From NCBI GenBank assembly GCA_938084835.1, contig CALKER010000006.1, positions 806,001-870,000 on the forward strand: a stretch of 64,000 nt of DNA, written 5' to 3'. Position numbers and translations under genes: made by a program. Each line of letters begins with the position of its first letter. The first letter of the stretch is position 1. The notes below the pieces were generated by a model. It was not told where the DNA came from, ran no database searches, and was given only the letters and a program-made list of their open reading frames with translations. The stretch comes from an uncultured Thermoguttaceae bacterium. GTDB lineage: Bacteria; Planctomycetota; Planctomycetia; Pirellulales; Thermoguttaceae. Below, piece by piece: positions 56,491 to 64,000 of the stretch.

Positions 56491-57501
56491 ATGAGTAGCA
56501 CAGGCCATCGACGACACTTCTTGGCTGCCGGACTTCTTGGTGGTGCCGGACTTAGCTACTTGGGCGCGGAAGAGCGAATACTTCTTGCTGCTATGCAACA
56601 AGGAGCCGTGGCCGAGCCGGCGCTTCCGGGTACGGCGGCCCAAATGCCGAGGGGCAAAATTGGGAATATAGAAATCAGTCGCTTGTTTTTGGGCGGAAAT
56701 CTCATCGGCGGCTGGGCTCATGCCCGCGACCTTATTTATGTATCGCGGCTTTTTAAAGCGTACAACACGGAGGACAAGGTTTTCGAGACTTTCGCCATTG
56801 CGGAGTCGTTTGGCATCAACACGGTCCTGCTGGATCCTCTCTGCCAGGACGTCTACGTTAAGTATCGTGAGAAGACAGGCAGCAACCTGCAGTCGATGGT
56901 GTGTATTCGCCCCCACCCTGACGAAAGCATTGTGAAGGAACAAATCAATACAGTTTTAAGCAAGGGAGCCACGCTTATTTACACTCATGGTGAGGTAACA
57001 GATCGCCACGTAATGGAAGGAAGGTTAGGAGTGGTTGCCCGAACCATTGAGCTGATCAAGGAGGCAGGGGTTCCGGCCGGTGTAGGATCCCATTCGCTGG
57101 AAACCCCAAAGGCTTGCGAAGAACATGGAGTGAATCCGGACTATTACGTTAAGACGTTTCATTCCGATCGCTATTGGTCTGCCACGCCGTTAGAATTGCG
57201 AGAGGAATGGTGCTGGTACAAGGGGCTTCGCTCGGAGCACGGGGGCTACCATGATAACATTTGGTGTTTAAATGCCGAGGAGACAGCGGCGTTTTTCCGC
57301 AACGTTTCCAAACCGTGGGTGGCATTTAAGGTAATGGCGGCCGGTGCGATCCATCCGCGCATGGCTTTTCCATTTGCTTATCGCAATGGAGCAGACTTTA
57401 TTTGTGCCGGAATGTTTGATTTCCAAATTGCGGAGGATGTGCAGATCGCCGTCGACTCTTTACGGCGGCTCGAAAAGCGTGATCGTCCCTGGTGCGCTTA
57501 G
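56491..57501 (+). CDS. Tat-exported aldo/keto-reductase-like TIM-barrel protein
   Basis: 336 residues from ATG 56491, with a textbook GAAGGAG site 6 nt upstream. A twin-arginine motif (RRHFL at 7-11) and a hydrophobic stretch LAAGLLGGAGLSYLGA show probable Tat export. From about 50, GKIGNIEISRLFLGGNLIGG resembles the first strand of aldo/keto reductases, followed by FAIAESFGINTVLLDPLCQD. The rest looks like a TIM barrel (ATLIYTHGEVTD, AGVPAGVGSHSLETPKACEE), but the usual Asp-Tyr-Lys-His tetrad cannot be traced confidently, so a reductase activity is doubtful. Proteins of this type occur in planctomycetes and Bacteroidota near sugar-catabolism genes. Convergent with the MshEN-type gene, 55 nt apart. 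Confidence 0.75.
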   Translation: MSSTGHRRHFLAAGLLGGAGLSYLGAEERILLAAMQQGAVAEPALPGTAAQMPRGKIGNIEISRLFLGGNLIGGWAHARDLIYVSRLFKAYNTEDKVFETFAIAESFGINTVLLDPLCQDVYVKYREKTGSNLQSMVCIRPHPDESIVKEQINTVLSKGATLIYTHGEVTDRHVMEGRLGVVARTIELIKEAGVPAGVGSHSLETPKACEEHGVNPDYYVKTFHSDRYWSATPLELREEWCWYKGLRSEHGGYHDNIWCLNAEETAAFFRNVSKPWVAFKVMAAGAIHPRMAFPFAYRNGADFICAGMFDFQIAEDVQIAVDSLRRLEKRDRPWCA

Positions 57502-57556
57502 TCGCTGTGCCGGTTTCGACGCAAGCAAGCCTATGGGGCCGAGGCGGCAGCGATTT

Positions 57557-58579
57557 TCATCGCTTTTGGATGGAGAAAAGGAACGTCAACCCTCCTGCCA
57601 CAAGCCCCACCAGTATAGCAATTAAGGCGGTGACGCTAAATCGATATTGAGCTGCTGGACTGATGATCACTTGTGCCAACACGGCAACCACTACCGCCAG
57701 GTTGAACGCAATGATTGCGTACATGACACTTTGCCTAACTTTATCGGTTCCGAGGACACCGGTTTCGGACGCTGGTTCGGCGGACTTCCGCGGGGTGGTT
57801 TCGGCAGGTGTACTCATGGCGGCCGGTGCCGGTTTAGTTAGCGGTTGATACGGCACATCACGGGGGTAATATTTCGCGATGGCCTCGTTGAGGCTTGCTG
57901 GCCGACACAACACGGTACGAATTGGCTTTCCGATCCGTAACCGCAGTTCTTCTTCAACATCGGGAACGAGAGGACTGGCCGCCGCGACGATCAGGCGTTC
58001 TCCGTCCTCAAACAAAGGTAGAAACGAATACTGCCGAGCCAGCTTCGGTGGTATCAGAGGTATGAGAGACTCGTCAATTGTCACATCGGACAATTCCACG
58101 TACGGCAAGCCGTGGGCTTCTGCATATGCCAGCATTACCTGTTCCACCGGGGCTAATTTTTGCTGCACAATGGCATCGCGAAGCTCGATCCCAACCGTCT
58201 CAGCGAAACGCTTGGCTTTCTCGAGTTGTTCCACTGTCAACACTTTGTTGAAAAGAAGGATCTGGGCGAACTCGCGGGTAGGCGCTTGGACGACATCGGC
58301 CCGTCCCAAGGCAGCGTCGTACTCCTGTTTTCGCTGGCGGTCCGTCAAGCAGAACATCGCCCGGGCTAGCTCATCCAATAATTTTCGCGCTTCGGCCGCA
58401 TGAGGCCCTTGAAGATATTCTTCGCGAACATGGTTGGCAAGCTTTTGATAATGGGCTCTAATCCGGTTCAGATCGTCCTCAAATAACCGGAGCCGCAAGA
58501 GCTGGTAATAATTCAGCGGCCGATTGTTGTCGGTGATTTTTAGCCAGTCGCGGTAGACATCAATCTGTTCCGGGGCCAT
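57557..58579 (-). CDS. J-domain-like / MshEN-type protein with two membrane helices
   Basis: 340 residues. Residues of about 1-95 look like a degenerate J domain (LNYYQLLRLRLFEDDLNRIR ... DRQRKQEYDAAL), a module common in planctomycetes but without the HPD motif. Residues of about 100-245 resemble the N-terminal MshEN domain of type II secretion/pilus ATPases (QILLFNKVLTVEQLEKAKRF, VMLAYAEAHGLPYVELSDVT, LARQYSFLPLF). There is no ATPase domain. A Pro/Ala/Ser linker precedes two C-terminal membrane helices (AIIAFNLAVVVAVLAQVII and FSVTALIAILVGLVAGGLTF). MshEN can bind cyclic di-GMP, but the RLGxxL motif is not intact here. Perhaps a membrane-bound adaptor; role unknown. Confidence 0.8.
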   Translation of the reverse strand: MAPEQIDVYRDWLKITDNNRPLNYYQLLRLRLFEDDLNRIRAHYQKLANHVREEYLQGPHAAEARKLLDELARAMFCLTDRQRKQEYDAALGRADVVQAPTREFAQILLFNKVLTVEQLEKAKRFAETVGIELRDAIVQQKLAPVEQVMLAYAEAHGLPYVELSDVTIDESLIPLIPPKLARQYSFLPLFEDGERLIVAAASPLVPDVEEELRLRIGKPIRTVLCRPASLNEAIAKYYPRDVPYQPLTKPAPAAMSTPAETTPRKSAEPASETGVLGTDKVRQSVMYAIIAFNLAVVVAVLAQVIISPAAQYRFSVTALIAILVGLVAGGLTFLFSIQKR

Positions 58580-59620
58580 GATGATGAGCCTCTTTCGCTA
58601 GGAACGCTAAAAAAGGCTTGCCTTGAAAGCCTGCTTTTTCAACACAAGCGCTTAGATGGTTCCTCTTTCCAGTTGCCTTTCCGACGAGAGCCGGCGGTCG
58701 TGAGCCCTCTCTGGGCCTTATAGTTTAACCCGATTCCTCCCATGGTCACGCAAAAATAATCGTGCCAATGGTGCAAACTTTCAGACTATAACGGAACCAT
58801 CTGGTAATGCGGAGTCCGCAATGGTCCGAATTTAAGAGCCGTCTGGGAAATTTGCCACCTCTTGTGATCCGCCTGTAGTGTACCAACTCCTCCGAGAAGG
58901 GCAAGAGAGAGCGTTAAGAAGGGTCCTAGGGGGCCACTGGGAGCGCCGGAAGGAGACTCCGGACGGAGAAGCTCGTGGCAAAGAACCTGCCAACCTTTCT
59001 GATTTGTCGCCGATTCTTGTGTTTGCACTTCTTTCGCCGCTTTAGCGACCGGCAGTCTCTACGAGCAAATGGGCTGAACCAATTCGATTTAACCTCAAAC
59101 TTGCAGCTATTTTTGAGAGCTCTGCAGGCACGAAAAACTTTGGGCCAAGGGCGCGTCAACAGAGCACCGGTCGCCGCGCCCACTGTCGTCTGCTGTGGAG
59201 GGAGTTTGTTTGATATTGCCTCCAAAACCTGAAAAGTTTCTGCACGTTCACAAACCCTCTGTTCGGCAAAAACTTTCTCGATCTCAGTTGGTCGTAATTT
59301 ATCCCAAGGAATAAGAAAGCGACCAGGGCTGGGCTGAAATGGACGGTTCGAACATGATCCGCTACCATCAGCCTCCGACACATCCGAATTTTACTAAGTT
59401 GAGGAAACAAAGGGGGAAAGTAAGACGAGTGCACCTATCTTGAGCGAGAAAGTAACACAACATTGTCGATTTTCAACAAGTAACTGCGTTGCGGCTTGCC
59501 ACCGGGCTTTGTTCATGCTTCCAAGCGTTTTGTAGCTCCCGCAAGTGCGAGGGAGAACAGCGGTTTATTCGCGGCGCGTTTCCCGAGGGCCCAAATGTCA
59601 GGATAGCACCGTCCTTTGCC
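58580..59620. other. long spacer, nothing recognised
   Basis: About 1 kb between two minus-strand genes. The short frames overlap on both strands and resemble nothing. No RNA gene seen. Confidence 0.45.
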
Positions 59621-60475
59621 TCACCGCAGGAGTTCTTCTAACGCCTCCAGGTCAAGCTCCGCGCCGGCGGGCTTGGGTTTTTCCGAATGGGCAGCCGGTT
59701 TTTCCGCGGGTTCCCGAAGTGAGGATTCTTGACCGGACACCGGCCTGGGAACTTCCGGGGAGGGCACCGTCTCTTTACCAGAACTTTTCGTGGGAGCGTG
59801 AGCTTTGGAGGCCGCGAGCTCCTTGGTGACACCGGCCTGAGGAACGTCGGCCAAAAGTTCGCCCTCGATGAGAAACTGCATACCCGCAGCTACGGCCCGA
59901 AGGTACGGTTCCCACTGGTCCAGTTCACTCGGGTCGCATACCAATCTTAAAATATAGCGTCGACCTCCAACCACCGTTTCGAACGCAAGAATGTCGTAAA
60001 CGACCCCGACTCGACCCGGCTCGCGCCCGCGACGGCGGTAAGCAACCCAGGTTCTGCCACCGAGCTGTAACTGAACATAACTTTCTGGTTTCTTTTGATG
60101 CTCTTCGGCAAGCTGTTCAATGTAAGTTGATGCGGTATTGGGGGCTAAGGACGTTAGAAACATTGAATCTTCAGCTGTCAAAGCGATAAGCGGTGTGCCG
60201 CGATCTGCGCTTTTCTGTACACGAAACACGTACTTAGCACTCCGTGGAGGATAATACCAGCCTTTTGGACCGGCCACTACGATTCGCCCGCCATCCAAGG
60301 GTGGCAGAGGCTCGTCTAGGGGGGGCAGCGCCGCTTCGGTCTGGGCTTGACCACGGGGGGAAGCGCGGTCCGAAGGCTGAAATCCCTGCGAGCTACAACC
60401 GCCAAGAAACAAGCTCATTAGGACGAGCACTATCAGGCCAATAGGGAAAGCACAAGCCCGAGTACCTTGTTTCAT
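59621..60475 (-). CDS. lipoprotein of unknown function
   Basis: 284 residues. The signal peptide ends in LFLGGC, with the lipobox Cys at about 27, so it is a lipoprotein. Residues of about 60-215 form one soluble domain (GPKGWYYPPRSAKYVFRVQK, QLGGRTWVAYRRRGREPG, FETVVGGRRYILRLVCDP) with a beta-rich look, followed by a Pro/Lys/Glu-rich tail ending in a short acidic helix (LDLEALEELLR). I do not recognise the family; the middle has a resemblance to small domains that monitor the cell surface in planctomycetes, but no function can be assigned. Confidence 0.75.
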   Translation of the reverse strand: MKQGTRACAFPIGLIVLVLMSLFLGGCSSQGFQPSDRASPRGQAQTEAALPPLDEPLPPLDGGRIVVAGPKGWYYPPRSAKYVFRVQKSADRGTPLIALTAEDSMFLTSLAPNTASTYIEQLAEEHQKKPESYVQLQLGGRTWVAYRRRGREPGRVGVVYDILAFETVVGGRRYILRLVCDPSELDQWEPYLRAVAAGMQFLIEGELLADVPQAGVTKELAASKAHAPTKSSGKETVPSPEVPRPVSGQESSLREPAEKPAAHSEKPKPAGAELDLEALEELLR

Positions 60476-60879
60476 TCTGCTTGGACCTCAACGTGTCAAA
60501 CGCACCCCGTTTGTTGTGGTGGACACAGTTGGCCAGAATAAGCAACCGAAAAAACCAAACCTCGCTCGAAGTATTACTTACTCATTTCACGCTTTCGCAA
60601 AGTTCTCAACGACCAAGCTCTGCACCACGTCTCTGGAGCCCAACCCGGCCCGAAACCCTGCCCTTCACAAGCGGCAATGTTGCCTACCGCCGAATTCCAA
60701 TGCATCTTTTGGTCGCGAAAGTTTGCTTCAGGACTCCTAGTCCCCGCTTCTCGCACGACCATTCGCGCAAGCGGTAATTTTTGACTCTTCATATCATAAA
60801 CGAAGCTGGTTGCTCGGCTGCCGATGCATACCGCGAGGTTCTCCCGGGGCATCGAACGCATCGAGCTATGGCGAGTCCG
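60476..60879. other. spacer, nothing recognised
   Basis: About 400 bases, with only a 98-codon plus-strand frame that I take as chance. Confidence 0.4.
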
Positions 60880-61173
60880 TCAATCCTCCACAAATCGCTT
60901 AACCTTTTGCACGAAATGAGGCACCTGCAACGTGGCCGACAGGTAAGCTGCCTTTTTCACTGCCTTGGCATAATCGGCAAACGCGAAAAGGGCGACCGGT
61001 TCGAAAGAGTCGTTGAAAACTGCCCAAAAGATCTTCAGCTTCCCAGCGGGACTATGGCCGTTGACTTTCTCAACTTGGCGGCCAGTGCTGGACACCTTTC
61101 GGGAACAGCGAGCTTGAGAGGAAGTGGCCGCTGTCCGGGTTGAGGGCTCCTCGGCTTTTTTGCGCGGTGACAT
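60880..61173 (-). CDS. small basic conserved-type protein
   Basis: 97 residues from ATG 61173, preceded by GAGGTGG 4 nt away, a good site; ATG 61263 is in frame but unlikely. The first 45 residues are basic and Ser/Thr-rich (MSPRKKAEEPSTRTAATSS). The second half, KIFWAVFNDSFEPVALFAFA followed by KKAAYLSATLQVPHFVQKVK, is a compact domain with a pattern of aromatic and basic residues that I have seen in short planctomycete proteins. Nucleic-acid binding is plausible from charge but not shown. It stands alone between long spacers. Confidence 0.65.
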   Translation of the reverse strand: MSPRKKAEEPSTRTAATSSQARCSRKVSSTGRQVEKVNGHSPAGKLKIFWAVFNDSFEPVALFAFADYAKAVKKAAYLSATLQVPHFVQKVKRFVED

Positions 61174-62541
61174 GATCCACCTCGCTATTTTGCCACAAGT
61201 GTCGATCAGAGCAATTCCGATCGTTTTTCTACGATAAAAATGCCTGTTTGGATGCCAACGCATCCGACATGTGTGGGATCGAGTCCGAAATTCGCTTTCC
61301 GGAATACAGCCGTTAAGCTGTAAGTCTAGGCTTGGCTCGACGCAAACTCAAGCAACCGGGGAGAGCAATTCCGGAGCCTGCAGGTGGGGTCGCCTTAAGT
61401 AACTACTTTCCAATCCCGACAGCTAAATTCCTATCCCGATAGCTAAGAACACTGGTAGACCATTTGAGCTTTATTTACCTCGCTTTTCCGAGGCATTTCC
61501 ACTCAAGGGATGCTCTTTGCCGCCACGTCATAACGACTTTTAACCGTCGCTCAAAATCCGGCTAGCCTGTGGACAGCCCCAAAGTCCCTAACGTTATCCC
61601 TCGATGGTATGGTTTGATACTTCTCTCTCGGGGGTCTCCGTTGAGTGTTTTAGGGCTTGTCCCGGCATGAATGCAGGCTTTTGCTTCCTCACTTAACCAT
61701 CTTAATGCGTCTCATTCTACAATCCACTCCTCGATCCTACCCAGAACGTCCAGTTTTAGCAATTGATTGCCTCACCGATCGAATCGCTGCGTCCACTTTG
61801 CCCCGCGGTCGGAGGGCCCCGTAACGCAATATCTGAAGCCCTTTAGGGTGCCAAGCCTAACTGGGGAGCACTGTGACGGGGTCTGTGATAGGCATCCGCT
61901 CGACGACAATTGGGGAGCGCCGGCAAGCAAGTCGAAGTGACGGGGGCAAACCGCTCACAATGCTGTTTTAGATTAGGGCGTAGAAACCAAAAAATGGGCT
62001 TCTTCCTAAGCCACAAGGTTATGAGGAGGTTTAAATGTGAACTGAGCGCCGCTTGGCCTCGACTGGACGCTGCTTAAGTCCGGTGAAATATTTCAGGGAT
62101 AGACATTTCTAAGCCTTACTCTTTTGGATGAAAGGGCTAAACCCAAGTCACTCCGCAGAAGACCAGTACTCCGAGTTGCTCGCAAATTGTGGAGTTATAC
62201 TATACCCCCATAAATGGTTATTACAGCTTGATAACAAAGGGTTTATTTGATTTCGCCGCCTTGATGTGCCCGGCGTTCATTTGAGAGGTCGTGACGAAGA
62301 ATCTCACCCCAATGCCGCGACAGCGTGTTAATTTTCGAAACTTTGCATCTCTGAGCCTTGAATTTTTTAGGCCTTTATCTTTAAATGGGAACAATCCAGA
62401 GCTCCTGACGTTGACCACTCTCCCAGCTTTCCGAGATTTTCGTCTGCCTCCGCCATTTTCCCAGGACGGTGTCAAGGTGGAGGCAGGTTCATTTTGTAGG
62501 CCAACTTTTTTGCGAGGATCGGATGTTATTATTTGGTGCCC
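61174..62541. other. long spacer with a 20-bp repeat
   Basis: About 1.37 kb. No credible gene. A short tandem duplication at 61413-61446 is listed separately. Promoter-like TTGCTC-16 bp-TACTAT near 62176-62203 might serve the NRDE gene but is weak. Confidence 0.45.
61413..61446. repeat. 14-bp near-perfect repeat with 20-bp period
   Basis: ATCCCGACAGCTAA at 61413-61426 and ATCCCGATAGCTAA at 61433-61446, differing at one base. Confidence 0.65.
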
Positions 62542-63318
62542 ATGTGCATACTAGCCCTGTATTTCCAATCCACCAGCGATGCGCCGGTTCTGATCGCCCA
62601 TAACCGGGAGGATCTTTACGACCGGTCCACAGCGCCCCCGCGGGTGCATTATGGCCGGCCTAAGGTCATTTGCCCGGTGAACCGAAAAGACGGGGGGACC
62701 TGGATCGGAGTTAACCAGTACGGCCTGGTGGTAGCGGTGATCAACAGGGTTAAGCCCAGTCCGGAGCCCTCTCGGACGCCTTCGGTCTACACCTTGTGCC
62801 GGGAGCTCTTGAATTGTAGCTCGGCGCAACACGCTCTAACTACTTGTTGTGAAAAGCTTCGAGCAGGGGATTACCCTCCGAGCCATTTCCTGTGTGTGGA
62901 TCGACGCCAAGGAGCGCTAGTTCAGTACGGGGAAGATTTGGAAGTGGTTTTTCTTCACCCGGGCCTTCATCTGCTTACCGCTGGCAGCTTGAATGATCCG
63001 CGAGACCCGCGTCAGGATTTTGCCCGCCGGATGATGACTCTTCAGAGGCTGGACTCGGCGGTGGCGTTCTTGGCAGCAGCCAGTCGAGTTTTTTCCCGGA
63101 AGGCAGATCCAGAGGGCCGTCGAGGGTTGGTTATCACTGGGAATGAGTTTGGCACGGTGGCTTCGAGTCTACTGGCAATAACGCATCGACCATCGCATGC
63201 AGTGTTCCATTACGCTCCTGGGCCACCATCGGAAACCCCCTACGAAGACTATTCTGCCTTTTTGAGACAGGTTCTGTCTGCCGAGCGCAATGGCCGACCC
63301 GCTCAAAAGAGCGAATAG
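62542..63318 (+). CDS. NRDE (TANGO2-like) family protein
   Basis: 258 residues from ATG 62542; the earlier in-frame start at 62533 adds three residues. The N-terminus is MCILALYFQS with Cys2, which becomes the N-terminal residue after Met removal, as in Ntn-type hydrolases. LIAHNREDLYDRSTAPP carries the NRDE motif (here NRED), followed by RKDGGTWIGVNQYGLVVAVI, typical of TANGO2/Ser-Cys-rich proteins. Full length for the family. Human TANGO2 is linked to heme and lipid metabolism; the bacterial role and any enzymatic activity are not settled. The last 20 residues are not conserved. Confidence 0.88.
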   Translation: MCILALYFQSTSDAPVLIAHNREDLYDRSTAPPRVHYGRPKVICPVNRKDGGTWIGVNQYGLVVAVINRVKPSPEPSRTPSVYTLCRELLNCSSAQHALTTCCEKLRAGDYPPSHFLCVDRRQGALVQYGEDLEVVFLHPGLHLLTAGSLNDPRDPRQDFARRMMTLQRLDSAVAFLAAASRVFSRKADPEGRRGLVITGNEFGTVASSLLAITHRPSHAVFHYAPGPPSETPYEDYSAFLRQVLSAERNGRPAQKSE

Positions 63319-64000
63319 TGTCGGCTTATCCTGTAGGCTGCTAACCCCCCAATTTGTGGGCGAGTTGTCTTCATGGAGTTGCCCGTTCTCCGAAATTTAA
63401 AACTCTAAGGTGGACAGGGTGCGCAACGGCTGGGGGACGAAGGTTTTTACGGATTTTGGCGCGCATCCGGCACGGGTCACAGATGAGTCGTCCGGATAAT
63501 CTTCCGCGCGGAGAATTTGCAGGGTCAGATGGAGCCGGCTCTGCCAGACAATCGGCCACCACCCCGTAGGATCCTTGTGGCCGGGTGAATTGCGCCACTT
63601 CATGGCCGATATGGTTTGGAAAACTTGACGTATATTTTGGTGGGCTAGTTAGGCTGGGGATGTCGAAAGCTTATCGTGGTTCCAAGTGGACGGTCAGCTT
63701 TTTGGCCAAAGCGAATTAGCCGGTGGTCCGGTAGCCTTGGGAGTTTTGGCGGGGCGGGAGGCTAGGAAACAGACTTTCACCTCTCGAAAGGGAATTTCAC
63801 TCTCGCAGTTGGAAAATACAACTCTCGAAGTTGAAAAATGTATGAACTGGCATATGAGGTGTGTGATAGTAGCGGGACGCCATAGTTTCGCTCCCGAAAA
63901 ACCCGCCCCCCTTAACGCACTTGAGAGACCTTAGGCGCGCGTGAGCCCAGACAACGATGCTTTCCGGGAGGCTTTCATACAGGATTGGTAAATTGTGTGG
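63319..64000. other. spacer at the window end with repeats
   Basis: About 680 bases. Short frames on both strands look like chance. Around 63781-63843 the hexamer CTCTCG occurs three times; the last two copies form a near-perfect 22-bp tandem (63800-63821, 63822-63843). Nothing else recognised. Confidence 0.45.
63800..63843. repeat. 22-bp imperfect tandem repeat
   Basis: Units begin CTCTCGCAGTTGGAAAA and CTCTCGAAGTTGAAAAA at 63800 and 63822. A third CTCTCG lies at 63781. Confidence 0.6.

Noticed and set aside
62221..62475. A basic 84-codon minus frame
   Set aside because: No family resemblance and no ribosome site.
1..64000. CRISPR arrays, insertion sequences, prophage genes
   Set aside because: No regularly spaced repeats beyond two or three units, no transposase- or integrase-like product and no terminal inverted repeats were found.

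Overview
The window looks like a chromosomal segment of a planctomycete, most likely of the order Pirellulales (Thermoguttaceae-like). That placement is an inference from gene content and style, not from a marker tree. The signs are a one-chain SecDF, a TPR protein carrying two RNA-polymerase-alpha-CTD-like modules, a large protein built of secretin N-type modules, a secreted CHAT protease-like protein, DUF2961/GH172 and Tat-exported GH116 enzymes, several small planctomycete-type proteins, and unusually long gene-free spacers (often 0.4-1.8 kb). I see no phage, transposase, integrase, CRISPR array or rRNA.

Layout. 1-4.8 kb: two related zinc-ribbon/membrane proteins (the first cut by the window edge) followed by a YfhO-like polytopic membrane protein. 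4.8-7.6 kb: a long spacer with a possible SRP-like RNA, a small secreted protein, then a strong promoter and an intrinsic terminator in the leader of nusA. 7.6-13.7 kb: nusA, infB and rbfA, the classical transcription/translation cluster, here with wide spacers. 14-22.6 kb: a degenerate HhH-GPD protein, a TPR protein, a YebC/PmpR regulator and a TPR-CHAT protein. 22.9-32.7 kb, minus strand: GH172-type protein, GH116-type glucosidase, DNA polymerase III alpha. 33.7-41.5 kb: a small zinc-ribbon protein on plus, then on minus a secretin-N-repeat protein, a cyclophilin lipoprotein and a Nudix hydrolase.

42.3-51.5 kb, plus strand: tgt, yajC, secDF, murQ and a BadF/BcrA-type sugar kinase. This is the common tgt-yajC-secDF order with cell-wall-sugar recycling genes attached; secDF and murQ overlap by ATGA. 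52.3-57.5 kb: a DRE-TIM aldolase, tRNA-Thr(CGT), the TPR/alpha-CTD protein, tRNA-His(GTG) on minus, and a Tat-exported TIM-barrel protein. 57.5-64 kb: a J-domain-like/MshEN membrane protein, a lipoprotein and a small basic protein on minus, then an NRDE/TANGO2 protein on plus and an empty tail.

The best leads are the promoter-terminator arrangement ahead of nusA (possible NusA autoregulation), the TPR/double alpha-CTD protein, the barrel-less secretin-module protein, the exported CHAT protein, and a recurrent pattern of 13-33 bp exact or near-exact duplications confined to spacers. No complete, clearly new multi-gene system is visible. All calls are from reading the sequence and from recall of protein families; no database search was run.
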